NCBI GenBank assembly: GCA_033239525.1
Contig: BSYO01000036.1
Span: 3,432,126-3,496,125, forward strand
From: Nepenthes gracilis
Taxonomy: Eukaryota; Streptophyta; Magnoliopsida; Caryophyllales; Nepenthaceae
Direction of reading: 5' to 3'
DNA: 64,000 bases
Made by a program: the position numbers and the translations under genes. Under the pieces are notes generated by a model that had not been told where the DNA came from, searched no databases, and was given only the letters and a program-made list of their open reading frames with translations. This document shows, in pieces, positions 22,932 through 35,315 of the stretch (position 1 is the stretch's first letter; every line of letters begins with the position of its first letter).

Positions 22932-25066
22932 TCAGTGCGGTGGAAGGCCAACCAGATCATTCTTGCGTTGAGCATTGGGGTTCCTCGGATCAAAGAAAAC
23001 AATGAGAAACCTCGGGACCAAAAGTTTCATGAACCTGGAACACATCTTTACGGCATCCCAATACTTGCGCTCCAGAACTGAGCTAATGTCTTTGGGCTTC
23101 AATGAGGTCCTAAGATCTTGTTCCAGCAAAAGATTTCATCCGCGGAACACAACATACATTCTCTCCCGTTCCTTTAATTCACGTTCGAGCGAAGAGATGC
23201 AGCTCTCAATTTCAACAAGCTTAGACTTTAGGCTTTGGACATGTTCCCCCAAGCCCGGGAAGCTTTGAATTCTACGTAAGCTTGGGCAGCTTCCGTGATA
23301 ATTGTGCCAAGGCCACTTGCCAGGTCCTGAAGTTGCAAGAATTAGGGCAAGTTAGTGAGGCATAAGCAATAGATGACAAAGTAAAAAATGGTAGGGGAAA
23401 GTACCTTGGTCACAAAAGATCTCCCTGAGGTGCTTTCTTCTCTGGGAACCTCAGGCTCCTCAGGCCTCTCGGCAGCAGCCTCCTGCACCACAGAAACCTC
23501 AACTCTGGCCTCAGGCGAGGGAGCAACAATATCCAAGGCTGGGGGCTCAGCCGCTTCAGTATGATCGTCGGCCCCAGTCTGGACTTCAACAACAAGAGAA
23601 GTCCCAGCACCGTCCTCGACCCAAAGCTCTTCAAACGCTGCAAGCGAAGTTATTGTTGGACTGTAAATTTGGATTGCAAGACAGGGGAGTTCAACAAACA
23701 CGTCAACAGTCGGCTCCATACCGTGGCTCTCCTCGGCCTCAACAGCCTCAGAAATAGGTGTAATTGTTGTCATCACTGCTGCTTCCTCGGCCTCAATCGC
23801 CTCAATCTCCCTCACTACATGTCCCATAATGGTGTCCTTGGATTATCCATCCAATCAGAGACCTCACTAGTAAACTTAGAGGGAATGTCAGGAATTGGCT
23901 CATCAATGGGAGGCTGGGCAACAAGGAGATCCGCGGACTGGCCAACAGATTTAGAAAGCTAATTAGAGGACTCGGTAAAAGTTGAAGGTCCAAGACCTTC
24001 AGCCTCTCAGACTAGCTACAGATCCGAACTCCTCAACCTCCTCACAAGAGGCGCAATCATAGTATCGTCATCATCGAACAAGGAGTAATCAACAATGATA
24101 GCTGGACGCTTTGAAACTTTTGTCCGACGACTTTTCTTTGGCCACTCAGATAGCTCCTCAATCCTTAGAGACGCTTCTTTCTTCCTCAACTTCTTCTTTC
24201 TCTTCTTCGTTACAACAGCAGTGGCAGGAGCTCCAGAGTCCTCACCATGAGCCCCCCCACTTGTCCTTTTCTAAGTTTTTTGGCCGCAACCAGATAATTT
24301 ACTTATTTTTGTTGAAGGTGTCAAGGTTGGCCAACACCAAATCCACAATCTCCTGGGCAACCTCCCTCTCCCCTACAGAAGGGTCTGCATCCATGTTGCC
24401 TCAAGCATTGGAAAGAGCCCAAGTCTCTTGGACCCACAGGATGAACTTATCCTTTCACCTTTTGGTGGAATCTAGATTCCCGCCACTTATAATAGTAAAA
24501 TTTGGATATGGAGTGGCGGCAATCCAGTCTAGATTATGGGTGAAGCAAAATATCGTCTTCACCATTGCAACCTCAAGAATTTTATCGTGACAACAAGCAA
24601 AAACGCAGGGCGAAATATGGTACCTGACGGCGTTTGGCTGCAACCTAGCAAATGAAACCTTGAGTGCCTTTATGATGAGGTAGAGCTCCGGTGGGAAATG
24701 AATGCAAAGGTCACCCTTGAGGTGAACTTCGTAGACGGTGATAAAGCCGTCCGGTGGACTGCAAGTCCTCTCATGGGGTTCTGGAACCATCATGGCCATT
24801 GACTCAAATATATTGTGTTTGGCACAAATGGCTTTGAGTTTGCCTAGAGAGACAGATGAAGCGATGTCCTTAACCCAAGGCACAATTGAAGCCCAAAGGG
24901 GAAACACAGAAGAAATAAGGAAGAAAGAAAAGTTTGGAAGGAGAACACAGAATGGTTTGGGAGAGAAATTCCTTAGGTTGTATGAATAAAAACAAAAATA
25001 AAAGCAAGGAAGGCATTTGAAATTGGCAAAAAAGCAAAAGGCGCGTGCCATCATTACCCTTGCCAC
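22932..25066 (-). pseudogene. E2 antisense gene in the 3' UTR (PF04195-like, coiled-coil C-terminus)
   Basis: Minus-strand gene running toward pol. The N-terminal domain (24455-25066) reads LGKLKAICAKHNIFESMAMM, VPEPHERTCSPPDGFITVYE, LQPNAVRYHISPCVFACCH, ISGGNLDSTKR, then a stop followed by KDKFILWVQETW in frame. The middle part (23342-23827) is Glu/Ala/Pro-rich low-complexity sequence. A 78-bp GT-AG intron is plausible at 23404-23327. The C-terminus contains a heptad-like segment (SKLVEIESCISSLERELKER, near 23150-23220) and KLLVPRFLIVFFDPRNPNA (22950-23010). The domain resembles PF04195 proteins. It is interrupted by at least two stops. Minus ORF 25193-25588 upstream is probably non-coding. 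Function unknown. Confidence 0.6.
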
Positions 25067-25548
25067 GTGTTGGTTCCCTATACGCCGTCAGAGTTAGTAG
25101 GCCTTATCTTCCCGAGGCAGTGTCAATCCAATTGATGGGTGTTTAATGTGCTTTAATGGCCAAAAACGGCGGCGCATGCCTACATCTAGGACTCAAAAGA
25201 AGCTCTCGGCCCCATCTTCATTGAAGGCCTTAATCCCAAGAATAGTCTCGAAAATGCCTGAGGACATTTCTCGGGGCACAAGGACATCATCAGAAATTGC
25301 GCAATGGTGCCCAATGCCCCAAAGTTTCCTGGATGTTTTAGGCCAGATGCAGGCCATAACATGTTCTCGAATATTCTGAACAGCACGCCCTAGACTACTA
25401 CTCCCCATCATATCCGCGGACACCAACAAGAGAAGGAAGCAAGCGCTAACATCCAGCAAAGGCACAAGCAAACTCCCAATAGAAAGGCCCTTTGTGTGAA
25501 AATTGTCCCCGTCCAATGGACATACCAAAGGGCTGAGGTTCTCAGACC

Positions 25549-25567
25549 TTTTGATATGGGGGGATAG
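25549..25567 (+). other. E2 polypurine tract
   Basis: TTTTGATATGGGGGGATAG lies directly before the 3' LTR. The G-run with flanking purines is the plus-strand priming site. Confidence 0.75.
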
Positions 25568-26322
25568 TGATGGGTATTGATATTTCAAACCTACTTAAAG
25601 GACCCATTCCCCTGGAGTTAGACCATAACTCAAGAGGCCCAAAAGGTCCACATATTAGGGACCAACCCATGTGGTATAGTGGACTTAAATCCCACTTGTG
25701 CCCGTGAACTCAATATGGGCTGCGGACGTCACCATACCTACAAAGGCGGCATGTCAGGAGATTTAGTTGCTAACCTTGTCAGGCTATTAGAGGAATGATG
25801 GCCTACAATACACGCCCGATCATTGCAGATATGACATTACGGGAGATCATCCAGCGTACACGCAACATCCTTGGCACAAAGGACTAGATTAGCGGAGTTG
25901 GTGGCCGGCTTCCTGCACACGCCAGCGCCACGTGGACAACACTCAAAGGATGGCCCAACTACTATAAATACATTAACCGTACACCTAACAAATGATCCAA
26001 TATTTTACTCTTATTTAGCTAATATAGAAAGAAAAAGAAGAGAGAGAACGGTTTGAGTATACTCTGTAATCTCCAACAGTATAGTAAAGCTAGTTCTTGG
26101 ATTAAAATTCCGTGATTTTTTCTTTTCATTTACGAGAATATTTTTCACGTAAAAACTCCACGTGCCTTCGTCATCGTATTCTTTGACTCCCCACCACCAA
26201 ATCATGTCCTCATCCTCAATTATGCATTTCACTCTTCGTGTTGCATGGGTCTTATCCAAAACGGTCGTGGACCTCAGATAACTTCTCATTAGTACAAGTG
26301 TGTAAGATTTGAGAACGCAACA
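25568..26322 (+). repeat. E2 3' LTR (755 bp)
   Basis: It runs from TGATGGGTATTG to GAACGCAACA, collinear with 15963-16728, with many transitions. Confidence 0.9.
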
Positions 26323-26326
26323 AAAT

Positions 26327-26540
26327 CCTATAGAGCAATTCATCCATCAAAGGACTTACCAAGCGTGGAGCTACATAATAGGGTTAGCCCCTACAAACGG
26401 TGGATCCGTTCTTTAAAAGGTGGGTCAAATCCCGATGAAAAAAATATATAAATTAAAAAGAATTAGATACAAATATATAAATAATAATATATTTTATTAT
26501 TAATTATTCTAAAATAATAATATATATATTTTTTAAAAAA
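26327..26540 (+). repeat. Intronic ~218-bp tandem repeat, copy 3
   Basis: It contains CATCCATCAAAGGACTTACC, GGGTTAGCCCCTACAAACGG at 26391, and GGTGGGTCAAATCCCGATG, matching copies 1 and 2. Subtracting E2 and one TSD copy from the coordinates places it ~214 bases after copy 2, so E2 split the array. Confidence 0.7.
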
Positions 26541-27522
26541 ATTCATCTACTGAAAATGGCTAAACTATATAATTTTATAAATTCACATTTTATATTAATT
26601 CTTAATATTTATATAAAATTTAAATTATTATATAAATTAAAGAGCCAAATAATACCTTCGACTGGTCCAAAAGAATACAAGTCGGGTTTTTATAATTATA
26701 AATTCGGATTCTATATACCACAAGAATTTAATGAGACATTAGAAGTATACAAGACTTATTTTTTAATATATCCTTCAATATTTAAATTAAAAATCTTTAA
26801 AAAAAAATTAGAAGATATGAAGAAAGAGAAAGAGGAAAGGAGATGAGTGTGAAATTGAAAAGTTACGAGGGTTGTGCTTGGATAACCTAATTGTCAAAGT
26901 ATGTGGCACCATTCTCATTGACTTGGGGTCTATATTTATAATTTAAATATCAATTAGTTCGTTTATTCAGAATTAGTGTGACTGTTGTCTAAGTATTATA
27001 TCACATTAAATTTCAACCGTTACGTCATTATATAACCGTTACAAGCCGTTACTACTTATTTTATTGTGGCTGATCATCTATTGATTATATGTAACCATTT
27101 GTCAAGATTAAATATCTTATTTATTAATTTATCGTGTAATTGATTGTCGCAATCTTTCATACCTTCGGTCACCCGGCCAATCACCTAAACCTTTGACAAG
27201 TTCATTCCTTAAACCGGTTTTGTATACGGTTGATAAGATCGAATTCAAGTTGGATCAAAATCTTTATTTGGATCATACCTAACAATTTCGTTGGAAACAA
27301 TACTTGATCCATTCCGCCTTTTATATTAAAATGGTGTTATATAAAATTTTTTAATTATTTTTAAAATATTTTTAATGTTATAATAAGTTATATATAATGA
27401 TAATTAATATAAATGGGTAATTTATTTGAAGCTAAGAAAGTATCCCAATCTCTCTATATTTTGTGGCAGCGTTAATCTTTGTTGCAAACACTAATGCATG
27501 GTCAGCTTTTGATTGATTGCAG

Positions 27523-28223
27523 ACGTAATAGGAGATGGTTTCATGGCCAAGGACATCGGATTCGAGAACTCAGCCGGCGCAACAAAGCACCAGGCGGTAG
27601 CCCTCCGCGCGGTGGCAGACTTTTCCGTCTTCTACAACTGCCAGTTCGACGGCTACCAGGACACCCTCTACGCCGTCCGCTCCCGCCAGTTCTACCGCGA
27701 CTGCACCATATCCGGCACCATCGACTTCATCTTCGGCGATGCCCTCGCAATCTTCCAGAACTGCAAGATGGTCATCCGGAAGCCGCTCGACAATCAGCAG
27801 TGCATGGTCACGGCACAGGGAAGGACTGTTCCCGACGGTCCCGGCGCCATCATCCTCCAGAACTGCACCATCACAGCAGACCCAGCTTACTCCCCCGTAA
27901 AGACGATAAACAAGGCATTCCTAGGGAGGCCATGGAAGCAATACTCGAGGACCATCGTGGTGCAGTCCTTCATCGATGACGCCATTGCAGCAGAGGGCTG
28001 GACTCCTTGGGCTGGAACTTTTGGCCTCGACACTCTGTTTTACTCAGAGTATGAGAACAGAGGTCCCGGCGCTGCTCAGGCAAAGAGGGTGAATTGGGCT
28101 GGCGTTAAGCGGCTGACCCCTCAGCAAGTTGAGGAGTTTACTCCTGGGAAGTTTTATACCAGCGCCGATGCATGGATCCAGAGTACAGGGTGCCCTTACT
28201 ACTCTGACATGGTTCCGCAGTAA
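27523..28223 (+). CDS. Pectin methylesterase, exon 2 (catalytic core)
   Basis: This exon encodes residues 344-576 and the TAA stop. All family signatures are present: HQAVALR (Q367), GYQDTLY (Q389, D390), DFIFG (D411) and LGRPW (R479, W481). Their spacings (22, 1, 21, 68 and 2 residues) equal those of the carrot enzyme (Q113, Q135, D136, D157, R225, W227). D390 and D411 are the acid/base and nucleophile of de-esterification. The spliced total of 576 aa is normal for a pro-domain enzyme. The ORF overlapping in another frame (27479-27979) is a shadow caused by GC-rich codons. The exon is much more GC-rich than its surroundings. The host gene appears intact. Confidence 0.93.
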
Positions 28224-29199
28224 AAGGGTTGTTGATGGAAGATGAAGATGAATTGATCTTGTAATTGTTTGATAATTCATGACATTTTGTACAACCAATG
28301 AGATATGATATTAGTTTTGCTCGATATATCGAACATTAATATATATCAATGTTTAGTTATAAATTTAATGGTCAAAATATACTATTAAAAAAACTTAATT
28401 TAAAATAACCTTTTTTTATTTCAAAAAATAAAAAATCTAAAATAATTTGATTTATATTTAAAAGTCACGATGTGAGACGAAAATGCTGCATATTAGAGGT
28501 GAGATATGGTCTGCCCGAACCCCATTATAGCTTGGGTATCCATGGTAATGTTGAAGTGACACTTGAGTTGTCATTGTATAATTTAATGATCACACTTTAA
28601 AATTTGAAAAAAATTGATTTTTTGTGGGAGGGTAAAACTGTGATTATGGTCTGTACATACTTGAAGATACATGTACAGGGATGTAAGTTTTGGTTGCTAC
28701 AGATGGTGATACGATAACAACACATCGACACAACACTAATAAGAGGTTTGATTTTATAATAAAAGAAATTATGTCATTAATGGGTCAACATATTTATAAC
28801 ATAAAATAATATTATCGTGTTTTAAGTTTATATGATAACATGAAAATAACCCAAAAACTTTTTAAATTGAGTTCAAACCAACTTTGATCAACATTTTTAA
28901 TTTGAGTTTCAAGTTAGTTGATTTGTCAACAACTCTAAGTTACATAGGTTAATTAATCGGTGCATTTTTACTAGCTATATTAAATTTTAAAATACTCAAA
29001 ATTTTAATATAAATAAACTTATATATTTTTAAGAATATAGTAAAATTAAAAAAAATAGGTTAATTACCCACAAAATAATTTGATTGTATATAAAATTTAA
29101 ATTATGATTTAAATAAACTCAAAACGGATTAATGAACCTTGTTATTTGAATCTTGTGTTTCACAACGACAAATAATATCTCCAAAGAATTTGAGATTCT
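28224..29199. other. 3' flank of the pectin methylesterase gene
   Basis: AT-rich, no credible gene. The 3' UTR presumably ends within the first 100-200 bases; there is no canonical AATAAA, which is common in plants. The 3' UTR/LTR of the minus-strand element E3 would be expected here, but no LTR pair is recognisable. Confidence 0.35.
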
Positions 29200-32100
29200 A
29201 ATTTACCTATTCCTATGTGAAAGCACTCTGATGACTTCGATATTTCTTAACTTCAAATGATCAATTTCGAATGTTTATGCCTTCACCTTTCGATTGTAAT
29301 ATAGAACAACTTTTTATTGGTAAGCATCTGCTCGAATGTGAACCGTTTCCCTAACTTTCTCCGAATGATCCAAATTTAAGGAATTAAAACGTTTAATTTG
29401 GAGTAAAATTTATCGCCCGATAGCTTAGCAAACTTATTTCCGCCAGGATCATCACCTTTGTTCCATGACATAGCTTAGCAAATTCATATACTTGGGAATA
29501 TGAAAGTACTTGGCATGGCTGAAAGTACTTGTTTGATTTGCCTTAAGTATGGCGGGGAGTTCATATACCCAAGTACTTTTAGCCTTATCAAGCTTGGTCT
29601 TCAAACCAATGGCAATCATCTGATTGGTTATAGTTGCATATCCATTTAACTATTGGTATGAGATTGACGTGTAAACCAACCAAATACCTAGACTTTTATA
29701 ATATTTTGTAAATCTTTTACCAGAAAATTAAGTATAATTATCGATGACTATGACCTCTAATATCATCAATCTGTAAATAATACTTTGCTATTCAAATCTT
29801 ATTGTATTTGATTTTATAATATTAGACAACATGGAGGCTTCTTTCCACTTTGTGAAGTGATCAACATTGATGATAATAAATTTTGGTTGACCAATTGCCA
29901 AAGGAAAAGGGTTTAGTATGTCTAGCTCCTATTGTGTAAATAGTTAGAGGGCCCACAGGGCTTGGAGCCACATGTGCGGCTACTTAAAGATGTTACCATA
30001 GATCTGATAATTGTCACCCTTTTTAGCGAACTCCATGACATTCCTTCGTATGGTTGGCCAATAATAGTTTTGTTTTATAACATTGAAAGCCAAAGTCTTT
30101 GCTCCCATATGCACTCTACATACACCAAGTTGTAACTCTTTGAGAATGTAATCAGCTTTTGTCATGGTCAAGCAGCACATAAAAGCTATTGAATAAGCCC
30201 TTCTGTATAGTGATCCTTCCACTATGTATACCAACCCGTAGTTTTTGTAATCCACCTAGCCTCCATTCAATTGCTTGGTAGCATTGTATCTTGAAGATAT
30301 TGCACATATTGGAGAATTACTCAATCTTTGTCGTATCTCTCAAATATCCTATACATATTGCTCCAAACAATCTAATGTTTCCATCTTCAAGATAAAATAA
30401 ACTTTCTAATTACTTTTTTAAGGAATATGGATGATCTCAAATATATCAAGGAAATACAAGAGAGCCTGGATCTTGTGGAGATATTTGGCTAATTTTAAAT
30501 TGACAATTTTAGAATTAGTCAATACTTGATTGACTATTAGCTTGAAATTATTACAAGTAGTTAGATTTTTAAGAGTACATTCCTTGGCCAACTTTAGATC
30601 GATTAGCAAAATTTCATGCTTGGTGATGTTATTGGTTGTTATAAATTCGAATGTAATTGAAAATTTGATTTCAATCCCTTCGGGTGATGTCAATATTATT
30701 CCAACTCCACTAGCAATTTGAGAAGATATTTTATTTACATGGAGAGTCCACCTAAGTGGTAATGTATCGAGTTTAGCCATCAAGAAATTTTCAGTGGGAT
30801 CTTTTGAGATTGGGGCTATTTTAACAATAAAGTCTACGAAGGTTTAAACTTTTATGAAGGGTCGACCATATAGCTCTATATCGAATTTGCTATACTTGAT
30901 TGACCATTTGATTGGTGTTTGAATATCTCTAGCTCTGCAAAATCCTTTTTGATCTTTCAAGATCTCATTCTTATAGGCTAAGAATTATAGCCAAAATTTC
31001 CTAATAGCAAAAATTAAGGCTAAACAGCCTTTTTTTGTACAGTATGCTGAGTCTTTGAATTGACTAAAATTTCACTGACATAGTATATCGGTCATCTTAT
31101 TTTTAATTCTTAGAAGGTTTGTTCATGTTCATCCATTCATTACAAAACTATTCCCTTTTGCTTCTCTTATTTTTGAAGACTGGTTAGTATTTTTCAACTA
31201 GCTTGTCCGTAAATCGAGATAGAATTGCAAGTCATCTAGTTAGCCTTTAGACGTCTTTGATCATTCGATATGACTCTATATCACGTGAAAAGACTATAAA
31301 ATTTAAGAATTTATCAAAAGTTGCCTTAAAGATATACTTAGATTTAACTTTGTTTGGTACTTTTTGAGTTCATTGAATGTCTTTTTAAATTTTTAATGTG
31401 GTCATCGGCAATTATGCTTTTAATGACTATGTCATTAATGTATATGTCCATATTTTTTGTGATTTGTTGCTTAAATATATTGATTGATATGCTATGCTAA
31501 CATTCTTCTAATCGAAGGATATCACTTTATAGAAGTATATTCCATTGTCAGCCATAAATAAGGTTATTTCTCTATTTTTTGGATTCATTCAGATCTAAAT
31601 ATATCTTAAGTAAGGATTCATGAAACTCAATATTTAATGGCTTGATGTTGAATCTACTAACTGCTTGATCCTTGAGAGCATGAAACAACCTTTTTAGATA
31701 TGCTTCATTCATGCTTGTAAAGTCGGAGCACATACTCCATTTTTCATTGCGTTTTTTTACTAGGATAATGTTAGATAACTAATTTGAATAATTAACCTCT
31801 ATAATGAATCCAACATTTGCTGATTTTTTAATGTCTTCTTAAGTAGTTGAGTTTTTCTTAGAGCAATCTCATCTTTTTACCAAATAGGCAACTCTTGAGA
31901 CAAGGTTCAACTTATGAATTATCATTCATATTTATTGAAGTCCCTAGCATATCCGTTGATATCCAATTGAAGACATTGAAATTACTTAGCAATAAGTCTA
32001 TCAATTTTTTTACTTCAAATGTTGATGTAAGTGAGACCCAATCTAGTTATATTTATCAGAGTCTATTAGATTTAAAGAGATTTGAAGTGGTGACTTGTTG

Positions 32101-33900
32101 AGTTAAGCCTGCTGGAGGAAGGCCTCATTTAGAAGATTGTACTATTTTATTAATTATGGAGGAGCTTTGCTATTAATCTGTGTTAAATAACAGTTTCATC
32201 TGGGGACTTGATTGTCTTTAACTTTTTTTGAACATATATTTAGTTAAGAATTTTATTTTTACACGTGGAATGGAGGTGTCCATTTCAAATGTTATCAAGC
32301 ATGGTCGGTCCAATATAGCATTATAGAGTAAGAAGAAGATCTACTACCAAAAAAGTTAGTCAATGGGAGGCTATCTTACAATACGTTCTTACAGTAGCTT
32401 CTTGACATATGATTCTTTTAATCTAGGCTATTTCGTTACGTAGGCCATATAACGATTCATCTGATGGATTCATTTAAATACATTTTAATTCTTATTTAAT
32501 GAACACATCAAAATAGAGAATATTTTTTTATTTTTATTATCAATTAAGACTCATTTTTGTTAATAATCTTTAATTACATTTGAAATGAGTGCAGTTATAA
32601 TTTACAAATTAAAATGTAGGAAATTATATGAGTTATATTTTCATCACTAAAACTAATTACTTCTTTTACTAGCCATATTTTCTATCTCTTATTGGTGAAA
32701 GCTTCATTCATATGTTCTTAAATTGCCGTATTGGCTAGTCTTGTGGACCCTATGTTGATAATCCAACCCTTCCTTGATTGCATGGTTACCTGGGCAACTT
32801 ATCATCATCATCTTTTTTATTATCTAAGGTGGCCCCAAGATTTAACAAGTACTTTTTGAGATGGCATTTTTAGATTAAGGCCTCAACGATTTTTTTTAAA
32901 GTATTTAGCAATTCATAGTGTTATACCCTAGAGATTGATGGTAAAGGCAATACTTTGATTGATCTTGCCTCTTTGGGTTCTTAACTGGCTCAAGCTATTT
33001 CAAGAATTTTTTTTATTTTGAACCTATAGAGAAACGTCATTCTGGTTGTCAGTGAAGAGTATGAGATGTAGCAACTTGAACTCTCTACATACATTTGGCT
33101 TGGTTCTGTATTGTTTATGATAGTCCTAACCAAATTGGTTGATGTTATTTCTCATTTTGCTGCCCCCAATTTGTCCTGAATGTTGTTTGTAGTTTGGGCA
33201 TTTTGGCCTTTTTTTGCCATTTGTCTACTTTATTGCGATGTAGGCCCTGGTAATAGTTTTTACCTTTAAGAATATCTTAGGATCTTATTAAACTAGTGAG
33301 TTGAAAAAATACCCAGTTGAATAGTCATTATATGGGTATTTAGTTTTACATCGTCGGTGAATTTTGATATACTTTTTGCCTTAGTATTAAATCGAGTCTA
33401 AAAATGCTTTAGACTCTCATTGAGAGTTAGTCTAACCCTGAACAAATACTATAGTGGTTTTTCTGTTCCATGAGTAGAGGAGAAATGGGATAGAAACTAA
33501 TCAATTAGTTCCTAAAAGGTTCTCATAGAGTTTAGTCATACGCTGTGTAACCAAATTCATGCCTTTTTTCTTTAAAGTTAAAAGAAAATAGAGGCACAAT
33601 ATAGTATTATCTAGATTCTAAAAGCTGATCAAGATGTGAAAGTAATCCAGTTGGTTCCATTGGTTTAGAACTTTTATCATACAACTCTTTTACAAGTGTT
33701 TAAAATTTATTGGGAAGCTAATACCACTTGATATTAGGTATGAATGGCATGCGACCCAAAAAGATCATTTGCCAGTAGAGCTTTTTCAGAAGACTTACTA
33801 TATCTTTTTGATGAACTCTTCTAGTTCAATTGTGGAGGTAATCATATTTGCATTGAGGAATATTGTCAACTCTAAATGATTAGCAGGCACACATGGTATC
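29200..33900 (-). pseudogene. E3: decayed Tat-lineage gag-pol
   Basis: Read on the minus strand from high to low coordinates. Gag core 33340-33720 (LLTLKEKRHEFGYTAYD; SHFSSTHGTEKPL; LFRVRLTLNESLKHF). RT 31450-31860 (VGFII, VNYSN, NIILVKKRNEKWSMCSDFTS). Second RNase H 30418-30783 (GVGIILTSPEGIEIKFSI; ELLIDLKLAKECTLKN-like; LIVNQVL). Integrase zinc region 29980-30255 (GVCRVHMGAKTLAFNVIKQ, NYYWPTIRRNVMEFAKKGDN), where the expected CxxC reads GDNY. Integrase core 29640-29900 (IIINVDHFTKW with a frame change; LVYTSISYPQTN). C-terminal tail to about 29200 (YYNRKVKA). Every domain has stops or shifts. The gag N-terminal part continues beyond the solo LTR at 36081. Confidence 0.75.
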
Positions 33901-34061
33901 TGTGAGATCCCAAAATCAAAGAAACTTAAAATCAAAGTAAAATATTGTTACTTAAAAATCGGAGTGTTTTGATTTAGATTTAACTCGGAGTGTTTTGATT
34001 TCGATTTAAACCGGAGTGGCCTTACACCACTAAAAGACCAGAACTAATGGTAATAAAAATG

Positions 34062-34322
34062 TTGACCGGCATCAAGATATTGACCATCGTCAAGATGTTG
34101 ACTAGTGTCATAATGTTGACCGGCGTCAAAATATTGACCAGCATCATGACGTTGACTGGCGTCAAAATATTGACCAGCGTCAAGACGTTGACCGAAAAGT
34201 TGACCGATTTTTAGAAATGTTTACCGACCTTGAATAAGAGAAAAGAAACCGTTGACCGAAAAAGTTGACCAACAGAAATGTTGGCCAATTTTGAAGAAAA
34301 TATTGACCAACTAGAATTGACT
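34062..34322 (+). promoter_or_regulatory. Array of 13 TTGAC(C/T) cores (W-box-like) in S2
   Basis: Seven tandem 18-bp units (34063-34188; typical unit TGACCGGCGTCAAAATAT) place TTGACC or TTGACT at 34062, 34080, 34098, 34116, 34134, 34152, 34170 and 34188. Five more occur at 34200, 34252, 34265, 34303 and 34317. In four units the core is mirrored as TTGAC-N4-GTCAA. TTGAC(C/T) is the core bound by WRKY factors; actual binding is inference. Confidence 0.55.
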
Positions 34323-35315
34323 ATCAAATTTAAAAATTTTGACAAGGATAAATTAAGAGAAAACTAAAGGCAATGGCCAACTTTATTATTTAAACGGTTA
34401 GATCCCAATTAGATCAAAATCTAATCAGAGTAAGTAAACTACCTCGTTGACTTTCTAGATGAAAGTATCAAGTAGGTAACTTACCCCACTCACTCCCACC
34501 TAACCCCTGAAGGAAAGTACCAAGTAGGTAACTCACCCCACTTACTCTACTTAATCCCTCCTCTTTATATACTGAGCTCAAATTGAGGGGCAGGTATGGA
34601 ATTTCTGGCGAGGAAGAAGGATAAAGAGTGAAGAAAGAGAAAAAATTTTAAGTTAGTCGGAGTGGGCGGTCAACAGTAAGCCTAGTGTACCTTTCCTTTT
34701 TAAACCCATATTTTAATAATATTTCTAAGGTAAGTGTACTCCACTTTTTAAATTTAGATTTTAAGTATACTTCTATTTTTAAGTCCCGACTTTAAGAAAA
34801 ATTACAAGTGTTCTCGTCAGATTTAAATATTTCAGCACATAGTATATTAGATTTGCCGTTTTAAGTACTACTTTATAAGCAGTATCTCTAATATCATACT
34901 TACTGTACGATTGGATTGTAAATATGATTTTAAGTTCATGGTTAATTCATACTTTCTACTTTTCGCTTTCTGCACAACTTATGATTGAATTTGAATTATA
35001 TAAAAATTGAGAAGTAAACCAACTTTGAGTCATAATGTTATAATAAAAAATTATTGACCGGAATGAGATTTATGAATTTGAAACAGGTTTCATGTCAACT
35101 GAAAGTCTTTATACTTGACAAGAATAATAAAAAAATGAATTTAAAATTGGCTTGTAATATAGCAACCGAAAATTTTGTGCCCGTCCGGGATGTAAACTAA
35201 ATAAAAAGTGAACCGGCCTTATGACAAGATAAATAAGAATGGACTTTAGCACTGAGAGATAAAGTTATCCGGCATACCTTAGAATATTATTGTAGTAATC
35301 GAGGATAATAAAAGG

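Larger units (their letters stand above)
15963..26322 (+). mobile_element. E2: full-length Tat-lineage Ty3/gypsy retrotransposon in the intron
   Basis: A 10,360-bp element in the same orientation as the host gene: LTRs 15963-16728 and 25568-26322, a TTGGCGCC-type primer site, gag, pol with RT, RNase H, a second RNase H and integrase, a 3' UTR with a 40-bp tandem repeat, a minus-strand gene and a polypurine tract. The flanks AAATA (15958-15962) and AAATC (26323-26327) are a 4/5 target-site duplication. In a ~220-base LTR stretch compared by eye there are roughly 35-40 differences, mostly transitions, so it is old. The second RNase H and the antisense 3' gene identify the Tat group (Retand/Ogre relatives). 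Confidence 0.9.
15358..27522 (+). other. Single 12.2-kb phase-1 intron of the pectin methylesterase gene
   Basis: The donor is TTG|GTAAGT and the acceptor ATTGCAG|ACGT. Joining restores FKTATV-D-VIGDGF, the expected family sequence. Removing the retrotransposon (15963-26322) leaves about 1.8 kb. That remainder holds the ~218-bp tandem repeats (15528-15962 and 26327-26540) and AT-rich sequence at 26541-27522 in which I recognise no gene. An ORF at 26556-26846 is low-complexity AT-rich sequence and not convincing. Confidence 0.9.

Noticed and set aside
27479..27979. 166-aa ORF overlapping exon 2
   Set aside because: An Arg/His/Pro-rich frame shadow of the GC-rich pectin methylesterase exon, with no domain.
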